Positions 8,492-19,975 are shown, counted from the first letter of the stretch. The stretch: DNA of 64,000 nucleotides from Schizophyllum amplum (GCA_007026445.1 VDMD01000035.1:1-64000), one strand, 5' to 3'. The notes: a model not told the origin generated them from the sequence alone. Made by a program: numbers and translations.

Positions 8492-10316
8492 GTGGTAGGC
8501 AATCCTTGGATCGTCAATGATCCCGACATCTTATATGCTGATGCTTCGGCCCTCTGGACCCCGATGCTATGACCCGAAAGTATATATGGTCCGAGCCGTC
8601 GCGTGCCGCCCAGGACAAAGCAACTTCCTCCGGGTATGACCGGCTCGCTGGACCAGCCGTCCCACGGGACTGCTGATTATGACCGACGTTATCGGACCAT
8701 CATCGGGACTCTGCGAGCATGGACAGCGACGACAGTGTGGATGGCACGGCGCACCTGCTATCTTGACATAAAAAGGAACTGTCGCCTTTTGGAGTTCGAC
8801 CACCGAACAACTCGAGATGGGAAATGACTAGGGCAAAAATTGGGGAACGACGCAAGCGTTTGGCGGCGGAACCTTTGTTTTATCGTATTTGGACACTTGG
8901 GGCGTGCGCGAGAGTGGCGGCCCTCGGAGGCGCCGAATAAAAAAAACGGAGATAAACGTCATCGCGTGCAAGGTCATTGTGAGCGCTCAAAGGCGTCAGG
9001 CGGCAATGGCAGAGCTGAATTTTCAGGATGTTGAGCACGTCGAACGGGGGCGAGCGCAGCGACGGAGAAAAGGACGGCTATGACCGAGCGCTGGTGGAGG
9101 GACTTTCGAGGTTGCAGCGCAAGAGGAATGAGGTTCGACGGGCTAAAGAGCTAAAAGAACAATGCCTCGCGAAGAGGTTGAGGAAGAGCTGCAGAGGGCT
9201 CGCCGACACGCAGCAGCAACCGCAGGCAGAAAAGCGATGCAAGCAGCGGGACGCACGAGGGTCCGCCAGAACACTGGCTTCATCTAGCTGTCCTTTCGCA
9301 TGCCGATGCAGAAGCTCGCTTTCTCCCCGCATACCAGGAGTTCGACGACGCGCGCGGTTCTCCGAGTGGCCTCTTCAAGTGTGAGTAGTGATCCGTGGCC
9401 GGTGCTGGCGCATCCGACCGTATTTGAGGCAAATGACCTTACATGGGATGCGGTTGAGCATTGTCCACGACATCTATTGGGAAGTCTTGAAGGAGAATGC
9501 GTAGGTGGGCGGTGCTTAGAACTGCAGGCGGTGATTGACGACGATCTGCGAGGATATAAGCAGGCCATGGGATACAGTGTCCCAGGTCGTCACTGAAGCG
9601 ACGAGCCCGGGGTTGGACGATCGCGGGTAGACAGCGCATAGTGGCGGGCGTGCATGTACGGTCGTTTTGAATTTCCCACGCAGGACGAGTCACGCGGCCA
9701 AGCACGTGACTACGTGTTGAACTTTTAGTCAGGCCACAAGCTTGTCCTTGCACCATTTACTGATCAAAAACCTCTGATTAAAAACACCCACAGATAAGCT
9801 ACGCGAGTCAATGCGATATCACTGGGACATTGGATGATCACAAGAAGCAGGCTGCATGCAATCTCCATCGCGCTTTCCGCTGCTCGAGCATCGCTCCAGG
9901 GACCATGACTTTCACGTCCCACGCTATGTCATGACAATTATGAGCACGTCAACCTGTGGCGCGGAGACTTGTCTACCTGGTTGTAGGACATGCTGAGTCG
10001 AACACCCAATGGGTCCATATGGGCGCTCATCCACGCGAGTCATCACCCACGTGCCTTGACGGTGCAATCGCAGGCTCATGGCGCAGTGACCCGCGGGTTT
10101 CACTGTCAGTCTCCTCTTGCACTCATCTCTATACACCCCGCCTTGTGGGTTAATCCCTAATCTGTCTCTCGCTTGCTGTCCCTTCTCTCTCTGGTCCATC
10201 ACTTCACAAGATCTGTATCCAGTAACCCGCCATAAAGGCAGAACCCACACATCTATGCGCATTGTTCCTTAACGGCTTCACAACTGTATTGTACGATACG
10301 CCCGACGACGCCGAAC
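8492..10316. other. Gene-poor stretch with a possible gene remnant
   Basis: Most of this region shows nothing. On the plus strand about 9060-9370 holds coding-like pieces in two frames. One has a lysine/arginine-rich helix (LQRKRNEVRRAKELKEQCL). Another has LSHADAEARFLPAYQEFDD. They do not join into one gene with splice signals I trust. It may be a decayed gene or a multi-exon gene that I cannot resolve. Confidence 0.35.
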
Positions 10317-13213
10317 ATGGCGAACACGACACCAAACATGGCGCACACGACGCCGACCATGGTCCACTCGACGCCAACGCGCGCATCCGCTCGCCACCGC
10401 CCGAGCCCGCACGGCATGGGACGCTCGAGCTCCGGGAGCACAGCATCTCCGACGCCAATCAGTCCTTTCTCTATCAACTCTCAGCCCAGCGAGGCCACAT
10501 CGGATGGTGTGTGGCGGTCTCCCGCGTTACAGACCACTGTATTGACTTTTGCACAGAAACCCCCGACCTCGGCGCCTTCCAGAGCGTCTTCCGCGAGTTT
10601 ACGCATCTGCACTCGGTCTCCCAGCGCCTCCTGCGTGTCCAGCCACCGCCGTCCTCATCTTCACCCACCGATCGCACCTCCACATCACTTGCGGACGACC
10701 CGGAAGGAAGCACGGTGTGGGCGAGGCGACCCATCGCTCATTACCTCGAGTCGCAGGCGACGGACACGGATACGGACCTCGAGATTCACACAGTAGAAAT
10801 CATGAGCGGGTCCTCACCCGCACCATCCCCTCCACGCTCGTTGACCCCCGACGAATCCTCCACCGAAGACGCCACACGTTCCGGGCCGGAGACCGCGGGC
10901 GTGGAGGAGGAGCTGGAGATACAGAGCGATTCGGAGGAAGACGACGAGGACGAAACGGACGACGCGCTAAGCTCCTCCGACGACGACTCGGACGCAGAGG
11001 GCGAGGAACCACCCTCTCTTGGCTACCTCGACGAAGTCCTCTCCTTTCTCGCTGCAGAAAAGACCCGCATCGCTTCCGCGCCGCGTCCCAGTCGCCTCGA
11101 TGCAGGCGCGCGGGAGAGTCCGCGACGCCGCACTCGGCACCGGCGGCGCAAGAATACTCTGCTGGCCGCCGCGCTCGATACGGGGGAGGAAGCGGACGAC
11201 AGCTCGTCTTCCGCGCCTGCTACGTCGTCTGCAGACCCGTCCTCAAGCAGCGCATCGAAGCGTGCGTTCCGGAAGCGGGTCATGCTTCTGTCTGGTGCTA
11301 TGGCTCCATCAGCAGCGGCTGTCGGCCCACCTGCTTCTTTATCAAGCCCGCTAGCTCCCCCCTCCTCAAAATCTACACCGGCGACACCTGCCCGCCGCCG
11401 ACGTCTGAAGGGCAGCGCGCGGAGTACTTCGCAACTACGACCTTCTACCGGCGACGCAACTCTCAACGCAGGTGTCGGGGACGGTCAATCGGATGTCGAC
11501 ACTACTATTCGAGACGACATTCAACACGATCGCCTCCTTGCACTTGCCACACAACTCGCGCGCGTGTTTCCCGAGGACGCCGCGCGCATCGCGGCCCGGC
11601 CGGCCGTGAGCGCGCCGGGAGACCCGGTTGTGCACGTGTTCATCGACCAGTAAGTCTTGCTCTTTTCGCTGCCCTTTCTTACCCTACCGTCCGGGTCGTA
11701 AATGTCTGTTTTCTATCTTTCCAGCTTCTGCTACCCTTCGCCTGCACTCTGCCTCATCGCTGACCACCCTCCTCGCAGCTCAAACATCCTCATCGGACTA
11801 CTTAATTGGCTGAAGCGCAACCGCCCTGCGCGTCCGCGGACGGACAGCGAATTGGGCTCGCCGAAAAAGCGGGCCGTGGATATCAACAATAACAACAATG
11901 CGAACTCAAACACTACATCGAGCTTGCCCTCGAAAGGCGGACTCTTGCCTAGCGCGATGCCTCTGAACACACCGCCGGCGGGTGGCAATCCACCCACGGG
12001 CACCCGTCCTACCCGGCACCTCTCTCATGCCGCGCTCGCGCTCATCCTAGAGCGCGGCCGGCCGTGCCGCTGGCGCGAGTGCGTCGCTAGCAGCCCACTT
12101 TATCAACCCATGGAGCCTGTAGCAGAGCTGGGGTATAGGGTGACTGTGTTCAAGCGCGTCCCAGCGGACGAAGGGGGCAGGGCTCGAGCGCGCGGGGAGT
12201 CGCCACTCACGCGTCGCGACGAGTCTCCTGTGAAGCACAAGCGGCTGGAGACGAAGCGATCGAGCTTGAACTTGGAGGGGAAGCGATACAGCCTCAACAT
12301 GAACTCAGTGAATGTGGATGGAGAGAAGGGGATGAAGGTCCGCCCTCGCCGGCATGCGAGCGTCGATCGTCCCGGGCATGGGCGCTTTGCGAGTACAGGG
12401 CATGCAACCTTGGCTCATGCGGGCCATGCGACACATGCGACTGCACACACAACGCATACCACGCACACGGCGGCGACTCATACTACCCCTGCTGCCATAT
12501 CGGGGCGCCGCAAGCCGACGCACGGGCGGCGGATGTCAACGGGGGAGGCGGGGACGGGCGGGACGATGTCCGGCAGTGCGCGCGGTATAGTCAATGGCAC
12601 TACCAGCGGTCACGCCAAGCAAGCCAGCATCCATGGCAGCGGGGTCAGTACCGCGCACGCCAGCGGCAACAACACACCGGGCGGGACACGGCCCAGATAC
12701 CGCGAGCAAGGTGTGGACGAGCTGCTGCAGCTGAAGGTTCACCAGGCGATGGCGGAGGCGGAGGAGGCGGAGGCCGTGCGGGTGGAAGCGGAAGTAGAGA
12801 GGGCGGAGGCGAGGGCGATGGTGGATATGGAGGCAGGGGAAGTTGGCCACGTAGGCAACGGCGCCAGCGTGGGTGCCCGGACAAACGTCTCCTCCGCCGT
12901 TCCATCAACTTTCGTCAACCAGTCAACCTCCGCCATTCAGTCTGCCTCCGCCGCCCAGTCATCCTCCGCTCGTCCCCCAGCGCCCGGCACTATCATCCTC
13001 GCCACCGGCGACGGCAATGCGGGCGAGTTCAACGCGGACGGGTTCACCGGCTCCGTGCGCACGGCGCTGCGCCGCGGCTGGGCTGTTGAGCTCGTCGCGT
13101 GGGAGGACGGGTTGAGCGGGGCGTGGCGGGCGATGTTCGGGAAGGAGGAGAGGTTCAGAATTGTGCCGCTGGAGCCATGGGCGGAGTGGTTATGGGAGGA
13201 GGCGTTGTGGTGA
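10317..13213 (+). CDS. NYN-domain (PIN-like) ribonuclease family protein
   Basis: Three exons are proposed: 10317-10506, 10557-11649 and 11779-13213, with phases that match across a 50-nt and a 129-nt intron (branch-like TTGAC and CTGAC), giving about 905 residues. The N-terminal 440 residues are Ser/Pro-rich and acidic (disordered). Splicing creates VVHVFIDHSNILIGLLNW at the second junction, the first strand of a NYN domain with its catalytic Asp. The second half of the domain is at the C-terminus: ILATGDGNAGEF, then TALRRGWAVELVAWEDGLSG. Between them are about 380 residues of insertion, including a His/Thr-rich run and a Glu/Ala helix. NYN proteins are metal-dependent RNases. The RNA target is unknown. 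The ATG at 10317 is preferred because it restores frame through the first intron. Confidence 0.8.
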
Positions 13214-13864
13214 GGAGACATTGCATCCAGAAGACATCGTCGAGGCGACGTTGCGGCGAGGTTTCATGCGGCGAGGTTTCGTCGGCTCGGAGATGAGATA
13301 CGTCGGTTTTCGCGAGATGGTGACGACTGAAGTGAGAAGAAGGGCGGAGGGATGGGGGAGTTGACAGACGCTCATTGCGAGGGAGGAGGCCATGGGAGGT
13401 GCCATGATGGTGTCGAATACGGTTGAGTCCTCTGCGTGAGTGATTCCCAGTTTCTGCTACCTTCTTGTTCCTTCCTTCCGTCCTCCGATTTCGCCACTGG
13501 TACTGTCAAGAACTACGTGTTGTTATGCAAGTACTACGTGTATGTACCATGGTGGTATGTACTTTGTATCTGTAACCTGTACGATGTTAGTCTGTTTTCT
13601 GGTAAGTACCCTGTCGTTGACGTGCCGCGTCGCGACCGACCCATGGCCGTCTTCCGACTCGACGCCAGCGCACGGTCGACCAGCGCCTCTCCCCTTTCGG
13701 GCAGATATGCCCTCCTCGGTGCTCCACTAACTGAATGGCCATTTATGCATATGACTTGGCCGACAATGACATGGATCTGATGACATGTCGGGATCTCGCG
13801 CCGCTGCTTCGCTCCTCACGCGCCTCGTGCGTGGGGGCTGCCCTACAGCTCATTCTCGACGGTC
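13214..13864. other. Intergenic, pyrimidine-rich
   Basis: This is the 3' flank of the NYN gene and the promoter of the following membrane-protein gene. No gene is supported. Confidence 0.4.
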
Positions 13865-14873
13865 ATGGGCATATTCAGCTCACCGCCGTCCGCAGTGCTA
13901 TGTGTTCTCCTCTTATTTCTCTGCAGTCTGCAGCTCGTCGGATCCCTGGCGCTATGCCACGCCGCGCCACTGGGCGAGAGGGACGTTAGGCGGGCGGGGG
14001 AGTTTGATTGCGATCGCAGCGATCCTTCCGCGGTGACGGGAGCCGATCCTTGTCGTCTGGTGCCGCAGGTAGAGGGCTGGCTGGGGAATGAGAGACAGAC
14101 AGTGGAAGGGGAGGCTGTGGACGAGGTGTGTGGGCTATATTCTACCAGGAATGTGAAGCTCACAGAGTGTTAGCCGAAGACAGCGCACACGGCAGAAGAT
14201 GAGCAAGAAGACGCGCCGGGTGAGGATGTGGGCGGGGGAGAGAGCGGCGGTGAACAAGACCCAGACCCCACCGACGACCTCGTCCAGCCCAACTCTCGTC
14301 CTACACGCCGCGGGATCGCGGGCATAATCATCCTTGTAATGTAAGTCATCCATCCTCTTCTGCTCCATCATACCCTCCATAAATCCCTGTTCGTCCTTTC
14401 CTTCTTCGACCTCATTCCCTTCTTCCATTCCCATAGCGCATTCACTGACTCACTCCAGAACGCTCCTCTCCACCATCTTCATCGTTTCCTACGCTCCCGC
14501 CCGCCGGCGCACCGCAACATACACTCGCGTCGCCTGGAGTCACGTCCGCACAACGTGCAGCCACGCCTCAAACCGCATCCCATACGCCAGCACCATAGGT
14601 GCCGCGTGCGGTAAAGCCGCGTTCACCGTCGTCCTACTGCCCGTGCGGTTAGGCATGGTACCTCCCAGATTCCGCGCCAGCGAAGACAAGCTCGTCCGCT
14701 GGGCGGAGGAGGATCTGGGCCTGCAGAGTCTGGAAGCGGATCATTTCCTGAATGAGGATGATGAGGCTCCTGGGGAGTGGATCGACGATGAGTACATCCC
14801 CCTCCGGGCAGCACACGGGAAGACGAGGGCGTACGGGAGTGTCGGGAAAGGGGCGGGGAAGATGTGGTTCTAG
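13865..14873 (+). CDS. Small single-pass membrane protein with signal peptide
   Basis: Three exons are proposed: 13865-14125, 14174-14340 and 14459-14873, about 280 residues. A hydrophobic signal peptide occupies residues 1-34. An extracellular acidic Gly/Asp-rich segment follows, then a transmembrane helix (GIAGIIILVI|TLLSTIFIVS, formed across the second intron), then a basic stop-transfer PARRR. The cytosolic tail of about 120 residues ends near WIDDEYIPLR. This predicts a type I plasma-membrane or endomembrane protein. I recognise no domain. The 48-nt first intron removes an in-frame TAG. Confidence 0.72.
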
Positions 14874-15545
14874 TTGGGTTTTCGATGTGGGAGTGGAGGG
14901 ATACTGACAGTGATATAGCGGTGGAATACTAACTAACATGGGAGGCCGTCGATCAAATTGACCACCCCTCCCCTTTGACAATTGTAGGAAAGAAAGGGAA
15001 GGCATGTATGACTAGATCTGACTTGTAATATCTGCTGTGTAGCCTTTTCCGTGTAGAATATCCATATGCATTTTTGTGGTATTTGGTGACAGCGAGCAAG
15101 CGTCCTCGTACAAAACTTGCTGCCAGACTTGTGAAGACAATGCAAGGTACGGTATGGTAGTAGAATGTACATGTTTAAAGGGCAGCAGAGAGACCGACCA
15201 TGCGCAAAGTGGATGAGAACAGGTCGCATGTGAAGAACTCGCGCAGAGTCAAACAAATCCGGCGGAAGCGAGCTCACGTGAGCTGTGGTCGGCATGTGAC
15301 TCAATGTTCAACTTCTGATGGGTGTAGCCTCGTCGCGCGTGTGTGACTTAAGATCGGCCATGAGACTTCGTTGGAGGCGCAATACGTATTGAGTGAGTAC
15401 GTCAGCCAAGTATACATATGGATATTATCATTCTAGTCTACATTCGAGAACATTGGATCGGGGGAAGTCGAGAGCCTGTGGTCGAGACGAAGTTGCTACT
15501 CATTTCAACACAGTCTTGCCTTGATAATCCTCGTGTTCTGCTCCG
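14874..15545. other. Intergenic, no gene seen
   Basis: This is the shared 3' flank of two convergent genes plus AT-richer sequence with a CACGTG at about 15275. No gene is supported. Confidence 0.4.
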
Positions 15546-16154
15546 TTAGTCCTCGATCATTGCATGGCTATGGATATCGCGCGTCGTGAGCTGCGGCGAC
15601 ACCAATCCTTTGCACTGCCCCGATTCGTAGTGGTTCAACAGCAGGTATTGCAGCATTGAGTTGATGTCCTGACGGTGCCGGTCGTCGTTCATGCTGGCGC
15701 TCTCCATCTCCTCACGCGTCGCCACTCCGATGAGTGCCACGCACAGCGGACAGTGCGTAGCGACAGCAATGTCGCCGTGCACATGCATGATGTGCTCGAC
15801 GAGGCGCTCGCCGCCCTGGAAGTTCTGCCCGCAGCCGCGCCAGGTGCAGGTGCGCACAGCGGTAATCGGGAGAACGCCCGGCATCGAAGGGCCAGAGTAG
15901 CGCAGCTCCCGCAGGTAGCGCGCGTCAGCCTCTACGTGCGTACGGATGTGCTCTTCGAAGATGGCTGGTGCGGCGCTGGCGTTCTCAAACTTGCATAACC
16001 AGCCGCAGGCGGGGTCGAGGCGGCAAAGGAGGTGGTTGCCGACGAGAACGGGGACGATGTGCGCGTCGGGGAGGTTGAAGACTGCGCGCAGAGACGCGAT
16101 GCGGGCTTCAACGGAGAGGAAGCCTGTGCTGGAAACGTTGGGTGTGGCGGACAT
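15546..16154 (-). CDS. C2H2-like Cys/His-rich family protein, paralog C
   Basis: An intronless gene for 202 residues, the shortest paralog. It keeps the N-terminal R-I-A-S-L-R-A-V-F-N-L-P-D-A-H, the finger GNHLLCRLDPAC ... H-I-R-T-H, the second finger CTWRGC ... H-I-M-H-V-H and the C-P-L-C knuckle. It loses much of the linker before the C-terminal LLLNHYESGQC. It does not have the GGTCACA/TATAAAG module of the other members; a different TATATAG lies about 90 bp upstream. Function unknown. The start is supported by alignment with paralogs D and E (x-V-S-x-x-G-x-L-S). Confidence 0.7.
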   Translation of the reverse strand: MSATPNVSSTGFLSVEARIASLRAVFNLPDAHIVPVLVGNHLLCRLDPACGWLCKFENASAAPAIFEEHIRTHVEADARYLRELRYSGPSMPGVLPITAVRTCTWRGCGQNFQGGERLVEHIMHVHGDIAVATHCPLCVALIGVATREEMESASMNDDRHRQDINSMLQYLLLNHYESGQCKGLVSPQLTTRDIHSHAMIED

Positions 16155-16621
16155 TATGTGCGAGGTGTTTGATGAACGGATTCAGTGTGAGGCTGCAATT
16201 GCGAGAGGAAGAGCGTGAGGATATATCCAGAACTCAATCGCCCAAGCTTATATAGGGAGCCCCGCGCGTCAAGTTCTTACCCGATATAGGGTATAGAGTG
16301 CAGACAAAGGGCCCAAACACTGCACGGTCAACGTGCAAGAGTCAGTGTCGGTCGTGCGATCAGAGCAAAGGCACAGAACCCCTTTGTCCGTTATGGATGG
16401 GTGCAGGGTCGCACATTGTGAGATTACCTGCATTGAATGATCGTCGATTATCTGGGGTCACTAACTTGACAAGATTCAAGAATAAATACGTCCATAGACA
16501 ATGGACCATAGTTGCCGGTATATTTGGGGCGGTTTGTTGGGCACCAGCACTGGGGCTTCTCACGTGCCTCTGAGTAATTAGATAGCATACACAGCCGGCG
16601 CACATTACAGATTGAGTTCTA
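16155..16621. other. Intergenic left of foldback element
   Basis: Upstream region of paralog C. No gene is seen. Confidence 0.35.
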
Positions 16622-17373
16622 CTGCCGTTTCATAAATGCTTGCTTTGATCCAAAAACGCGCGATCAAAAATCAAAAAATCAGAAAAATCAAGAAATTTTG
16701 AGCGGTGCCCTGCAGCTTAGTCGGCTATGTCGTAAAATACGGGAAACATGTCACCCAGACTGGATGAGTGTCTGAGAGAAAGAACGAAGCGGAAAGCTGC
16801 TCCCGACGTCGAGAAACGCGAGGGCGCGCCGCCCGGCGCTCGGACCGGCGCGCGCTCAACGACGGCGGGCTTCAGCGCCCCGCTCCGTCTCAGATCGAAG
16901 ACTGGTACTGAAAGGCCGAGATGAGCTATCTAGACGTATATGTAGGTTTATCGCTCACGACTGAGCATGCTCGCGCATGGGGTTCCCCCCGGTCCGGGAA
17001 ATATTGTACTCCTGCACAGATGGTGCCCGTGGTCTGCTCGACAGTGACTGTGCATCTCAACGTACATTTACTGTAGCTGAATACAGTCTACGATGAGTGT
17101 GCATCACACAGGGAAGGGCTGCAGCCCGCCGTCGTTGAGTGCGCGCCGGTCCGAGCGCCGGGCGGCGCGCCCTCGCGTTTCTCGACGTCGGGAGCAGCTT
17201 TCCGCTTCGTTCTTTCTCTCAGACACTCATCCAGTCTGGGTGACATGTTTCCCGTATTTTACGACACAGCCGACTAAGCTGCAGGGCGCCGCTCAAAATT
17301 TCTTGATTTTTCTGATTTTTTTGATTTTTGATCGCGCGTTTTTGGATCAAAGCAAGCATTTATGAAACGGCAG
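16622..17373. mobile_element. 752-bp foldback/MITE-like element with TA duplication
   Basis: Left arm about 16622-16877 and right arm about 17117-17373 are inverted copies with only a handful of differences. The termini are CTGCCGTTTCATAAATGC and its complement, flanked on both sides by TA. A TA target duplication is the mark of Tc1/mariner-type transposition. The 240-bp centre has no transposase coding, so this is a non-autonomous element. Its arms are unusually long (about 256 bp, one third of the element each). Confidence 0.88.
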
Positions 17374-17486
17374 TATCATTGATCAGAGCGAAGCTGACGA
17401 TCTCACACAAATACTCGTAAGTTAAAATGGCCGTGATCGCGGCGGAGAGGACCTTCGTTGCAAGTCTCCACGGGGATCATGCAGCG

Positions 17487-18323
17487 TCAAATCCGGGAAT
17501 TATCGTGGAGCCGCCAGTCTCCGAGTCGTGCCAGCTCGTCCTCTAGTGACACGCTGCGCCGTACCGAATGCAGCGCATCGCACTTCGCCGCCTCATAGTG
17601 CTCGAGAAGGATGTCTTGTAGTACACGCAGGAGCGGGTGATCCTCAATGCGTGGTTGGTACTGACAGTTAACGAGCCACGCGTTGAGGTAAAGCTGGGAG
17701 TCACGGGTTACCATAATGGTGCGTACCGGACCGCTGCCAGTGGCCAGTTTTATGGGAATCATTTCCTCAGGGTCTCCGTGAGCCCCGAGCGTTCTCGGGT
17801 TGAGTAACGCGTACGTGTCCTCCGATTGCATATGCGCTGTGATGACCGTCATACAGAGGGGACAGTACGCAGCGACGCCGAGGTCAAGGTGTTCGTTTGC
17901 GAGGTGCTCCACCAGGCTGTGGCGCTCGTAGAGGTTTTGACTGCACCTGCGCGAGCTGCAGCGGTACCCGAAAGTGGAATTCGGGTAGCTTGACATCATT
18001 CCCAGCATGGAATTATGCCCGCCAGCGCAGTTGATTGGGCGGATAATTTGCGGGAGTGATTTATCTCCAGCGTTCAGCGAGACGTGTGCCATTTCGTCGA
18101 CGTGAGACTGGACATGCTCTTTGAAGATGATGAATGCAGCGTGGCGCTCTTCGTCGCGCAGTTTGCGTATCCAGCCGCACCCATTGAGATGACAGGCGAT
18201 GCGGTCACCGGCGACAGTGGGAACGACGTGCTTATCGGCGAGGTCATAGGCGGCGCGTAGGGAGGCGATGCGGTCCTCTATCGAGAGGAAGCCGGAGACG
18301 GATACATGGTGTCCGAAAGACAT
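17487..18323 (-). CDS. C2H2-like Cys/His-rich family protein, paralog D
   Basis: An intronless gene for 278 residues from the ATG at 18323. An in-frame ATG 63 bp upstream exists, but the chosen start aligns with paralogs C and E (VSVSGFLS vs VSVSGSLS). Motifs in order: DRIASLRAAYDLADKHVVP, a first finger IACHLNGC ... H-V-Q-S-H, CSSRRC ... H-L-A-N-E-H, C-P-L-C, and the C-terminal LQDILLEHYEAAKCDAL followed by (L)ARLGDWR. Same unassigned family as paralog B. The foldback element lies just beyond its 3' end. Confidence 0.72.
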   Translation of the reverse strand: MSFGHHVSVSGFLSIEDRIASLRAAYDLADKHVVPTVAGDRIACHLNGCGWIRKLRDEERHAAFIIFKEHVQSHVDEMAHVSLNAGDKSLPQIIRPINCAGGHNSMLGMMSSYPNSTFGYRCSSRRCSQNLYERHSLVEHLANEHLDLGVAAYCPLCMTVITAHMQSEDTYALLNPRTLGAHGDPEEMIPIKLATGSGPVRTIMVTRDSQLYLNAWLVNCQYQPRIEDHPLLRVLQDILLEHYEAAKCDALHSVRRSVSLEDELARLGDWRLHDNSRI

Positions 18324-18402
18324 GGATCTGCGAGTGCGTGCAACGGGAGTGAGGACAAACGTAAGAGGAATGTGCGGATGGAGCACCCGTTAGCAAAGAC
18401 GG

Positions 18403-18441
18403 CCTTTATACTATAGTACTCACAAATGTTGCTCTATGACC
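18403..18441 (-). promoter_or_regulatory. Shared promoter module of paralog D
   Basis: The coding strand has GGTCATAGAGCAACATTTGTG, then GAGTACTATAG and TATAAAGGCC. TATA lies about 80 bp upstream of the ATG at 18323. Confidence 0.58.
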
Positions 18442-19103
18442 AGCCAAGGTCGCGAAGAATGTAGACGGGAGGTACGAGCACGGTGCGAGTGCCGGGCGAT
18501 CAGAGCGAAGATATATGACCTCGTTTGTGTGGTTTGTGACCGGCGTGAAACTGAATGTGAGGAATAGCGTGATAGACAATAGGGAGATCACTTCGCCGAT
18601 GTACCGCAAAGAAAAACAATAGTCCCAGTCACCAGCTACATTATTTTTGGGACGGTCCTACCACCGGAAAGCATGGACGGTCGATTCAGGACCGCGTCAT
18701 CCGCCGCCGCCATTTGGCCGTCGTACTTATCAGTTGAGCTTCGAAGGCACCAGTGAAGAGCAGAATATGCATTAAGCGATCTGGACATCAAGTGAGAGCG
18801 ATGACAGCAAACTGCCGGCTGGAAGAGACTCAAGAGAGACTCAAGGCTTCAAATCACAAGCGCATGCCCTGACTTTCGGCCCGCCGCCCGGATGACATCA
18901 CAAGTGCAAACACCTTCAAACAAGCACCTATTCTTTGGCGTCCGCGTCCATCATCGGAGATGATCATCCTCTGGAATATTCCGTACATGCTCGTGAACTC
19001 GTCATATTTCGTGCTCAATTAACTGATATAAGTGGTATAATGATTACAGTAATGGTAAATAGACGGTCTTTGATTCTGGAGTCTGGACAGTTCTCTGGGT
19101 TAC
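18442..19103. other. Intergenic between paralogs D and E
   Basis: No gene is supported. About 18890-18960 is the counterpart of the 3' flank of paralog B. Confidence 0.4.
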
Positions 19104-19895
19104 TCAATCCCGGGCGTTTGTCTTGTCGCGCCAAACCTCAATCCGCGACATCTTATCCTCCTTGAGCGTCGTGATACGCATCCACCTGAGCGTGTCACAC
19201 TTCGCCGCCTCATAATGCTCAAGGAGAATGTCCTGCAACGCAACAAGGACCGGATGGTCTTTGGTGAGCGGCGCGTCGCTGAGCCGGACGTTGCCGGGAA
19301 CTATGACGGTCTTGAGAGTGCGCTTCTGTCCGCCAATGAAGGCAAAGACTGGAGGAAGCATGTCCTGACCGTTGTTGCCCGCGTCTGGCTGGTCATGCGC
19401 GTCCGCTAAGACCTGCACCGCGATGAGTACCGCGCAGAGCGGGCAGTACACACCGGTGCTGAGGCGTAGGTGCTCTTGCACGATGTGATCAATGAGGCGC
19501 TCCTCTTTGTAAAACGCCTGACCGCAGTGATGCCAGCTGCAGCGGTGCAGCGAGGTGGCAGTGGGGAAAGCGGGAGCCCTGATAGCATTAGGCACACCGA
19601 GCGGGATGGCGCCGCGAAGAGCATGGGGAACATGGTGCAAGTCTCTCAGGTGGCGCGCCTCCTCCCTGACGTGCTCCCTGATGTGGTCGATGAAGAGGCC
19701 TGGGGCGGTAGCGCGCTCGTCGTCGCGGAACCTGTGGATCCATTCGCAGGTTGGGCTCAGGCGACAGACGAGGTGGTTGCCAGAGGTGGCGGGCACGGTG
19801 TCGGTGTCGGAGAGCTTGTAGATGGTGCGTAGGGACTTGATGCGGTCTCTGTTCGAGAGGGAGCCGGAGACTGAGACGTGGGGTGCGGCGGGCAT
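19104..19895 (-). CDS. C2H2-like Cys/His-rich family protein, paralog E
   Basis: An intronless gene for 263 residues; the start at 19895 was chosen by alignment with paralogs C and D. Motifs: DRIKSLRTIYKLSDTDTVP, GNHLVCRLSPTC ... H-I-R-E-H, CSWHHC..AFYKEERL ... H-I-V-Q-E-H, C-P-L-C, and the C-terminal LQDILLEHYEAAKCDTL and MSRIEVWRDKTNARD. It is most similar to paralog B, including promoter and 3' flank, so the two arose by a duplication of about 1.2 kb. Function unknown; the Cys/His spacing suggests zinc binding. Confidence 0.73.
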   Translation of the reverse strand: MPAAPHVSVSGSLSNRDRIKSLRTIYKLSDTDTVPATSGNHLVCRLSPTCEWIHRFRDDERATAPGLFIDHIREHVREEARHLRDLHHVPHALRGAIPLGVPNAIRAPAFPTATSLHRCSWHHCGQAFYKEERLIDHIVQEHLRLSTGVYCPLCAVLIAVQVLADAHDQPDAGNNGQDMLPPVFAFIGGQKRTLKTVIVPGNVRLSDAPLTKDHPVLVALQDILLEHYEAAKCDTLRWMRITTLKEDKMSRIEVWRDKTNARD

Positions 19896-19975
19896 GGTGT
19901 GCGCGCGGCTTGTGAGTTCGAGTGCGTTATGGGAGCGAGGGGGTGTGAGATTGTGATGTGCGTCAGCCGATGGGA

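Noticed and set aside
9480..9600. Similarity between a peptide near 9540 (DDDLRGYK) and one near 56480 (DEHMRGYK)
   Set aside because: The shared stretch is too short and the flanks differ. It is more likely coincidence than a shared mobile-element protein.
16622..17373. Transposase gene inside the foldback element
   Set aside because: No open frame of useful length exists in the centre. The frames in the arms are mirror images of each other and carry no DDE or DDD-type motif.
18324..18386. Longer N-terminus for paralog D
   Set aside because: The extra 21 residues have no counterpart in paralogs C or E, whose starts align with the ATG at 18323.
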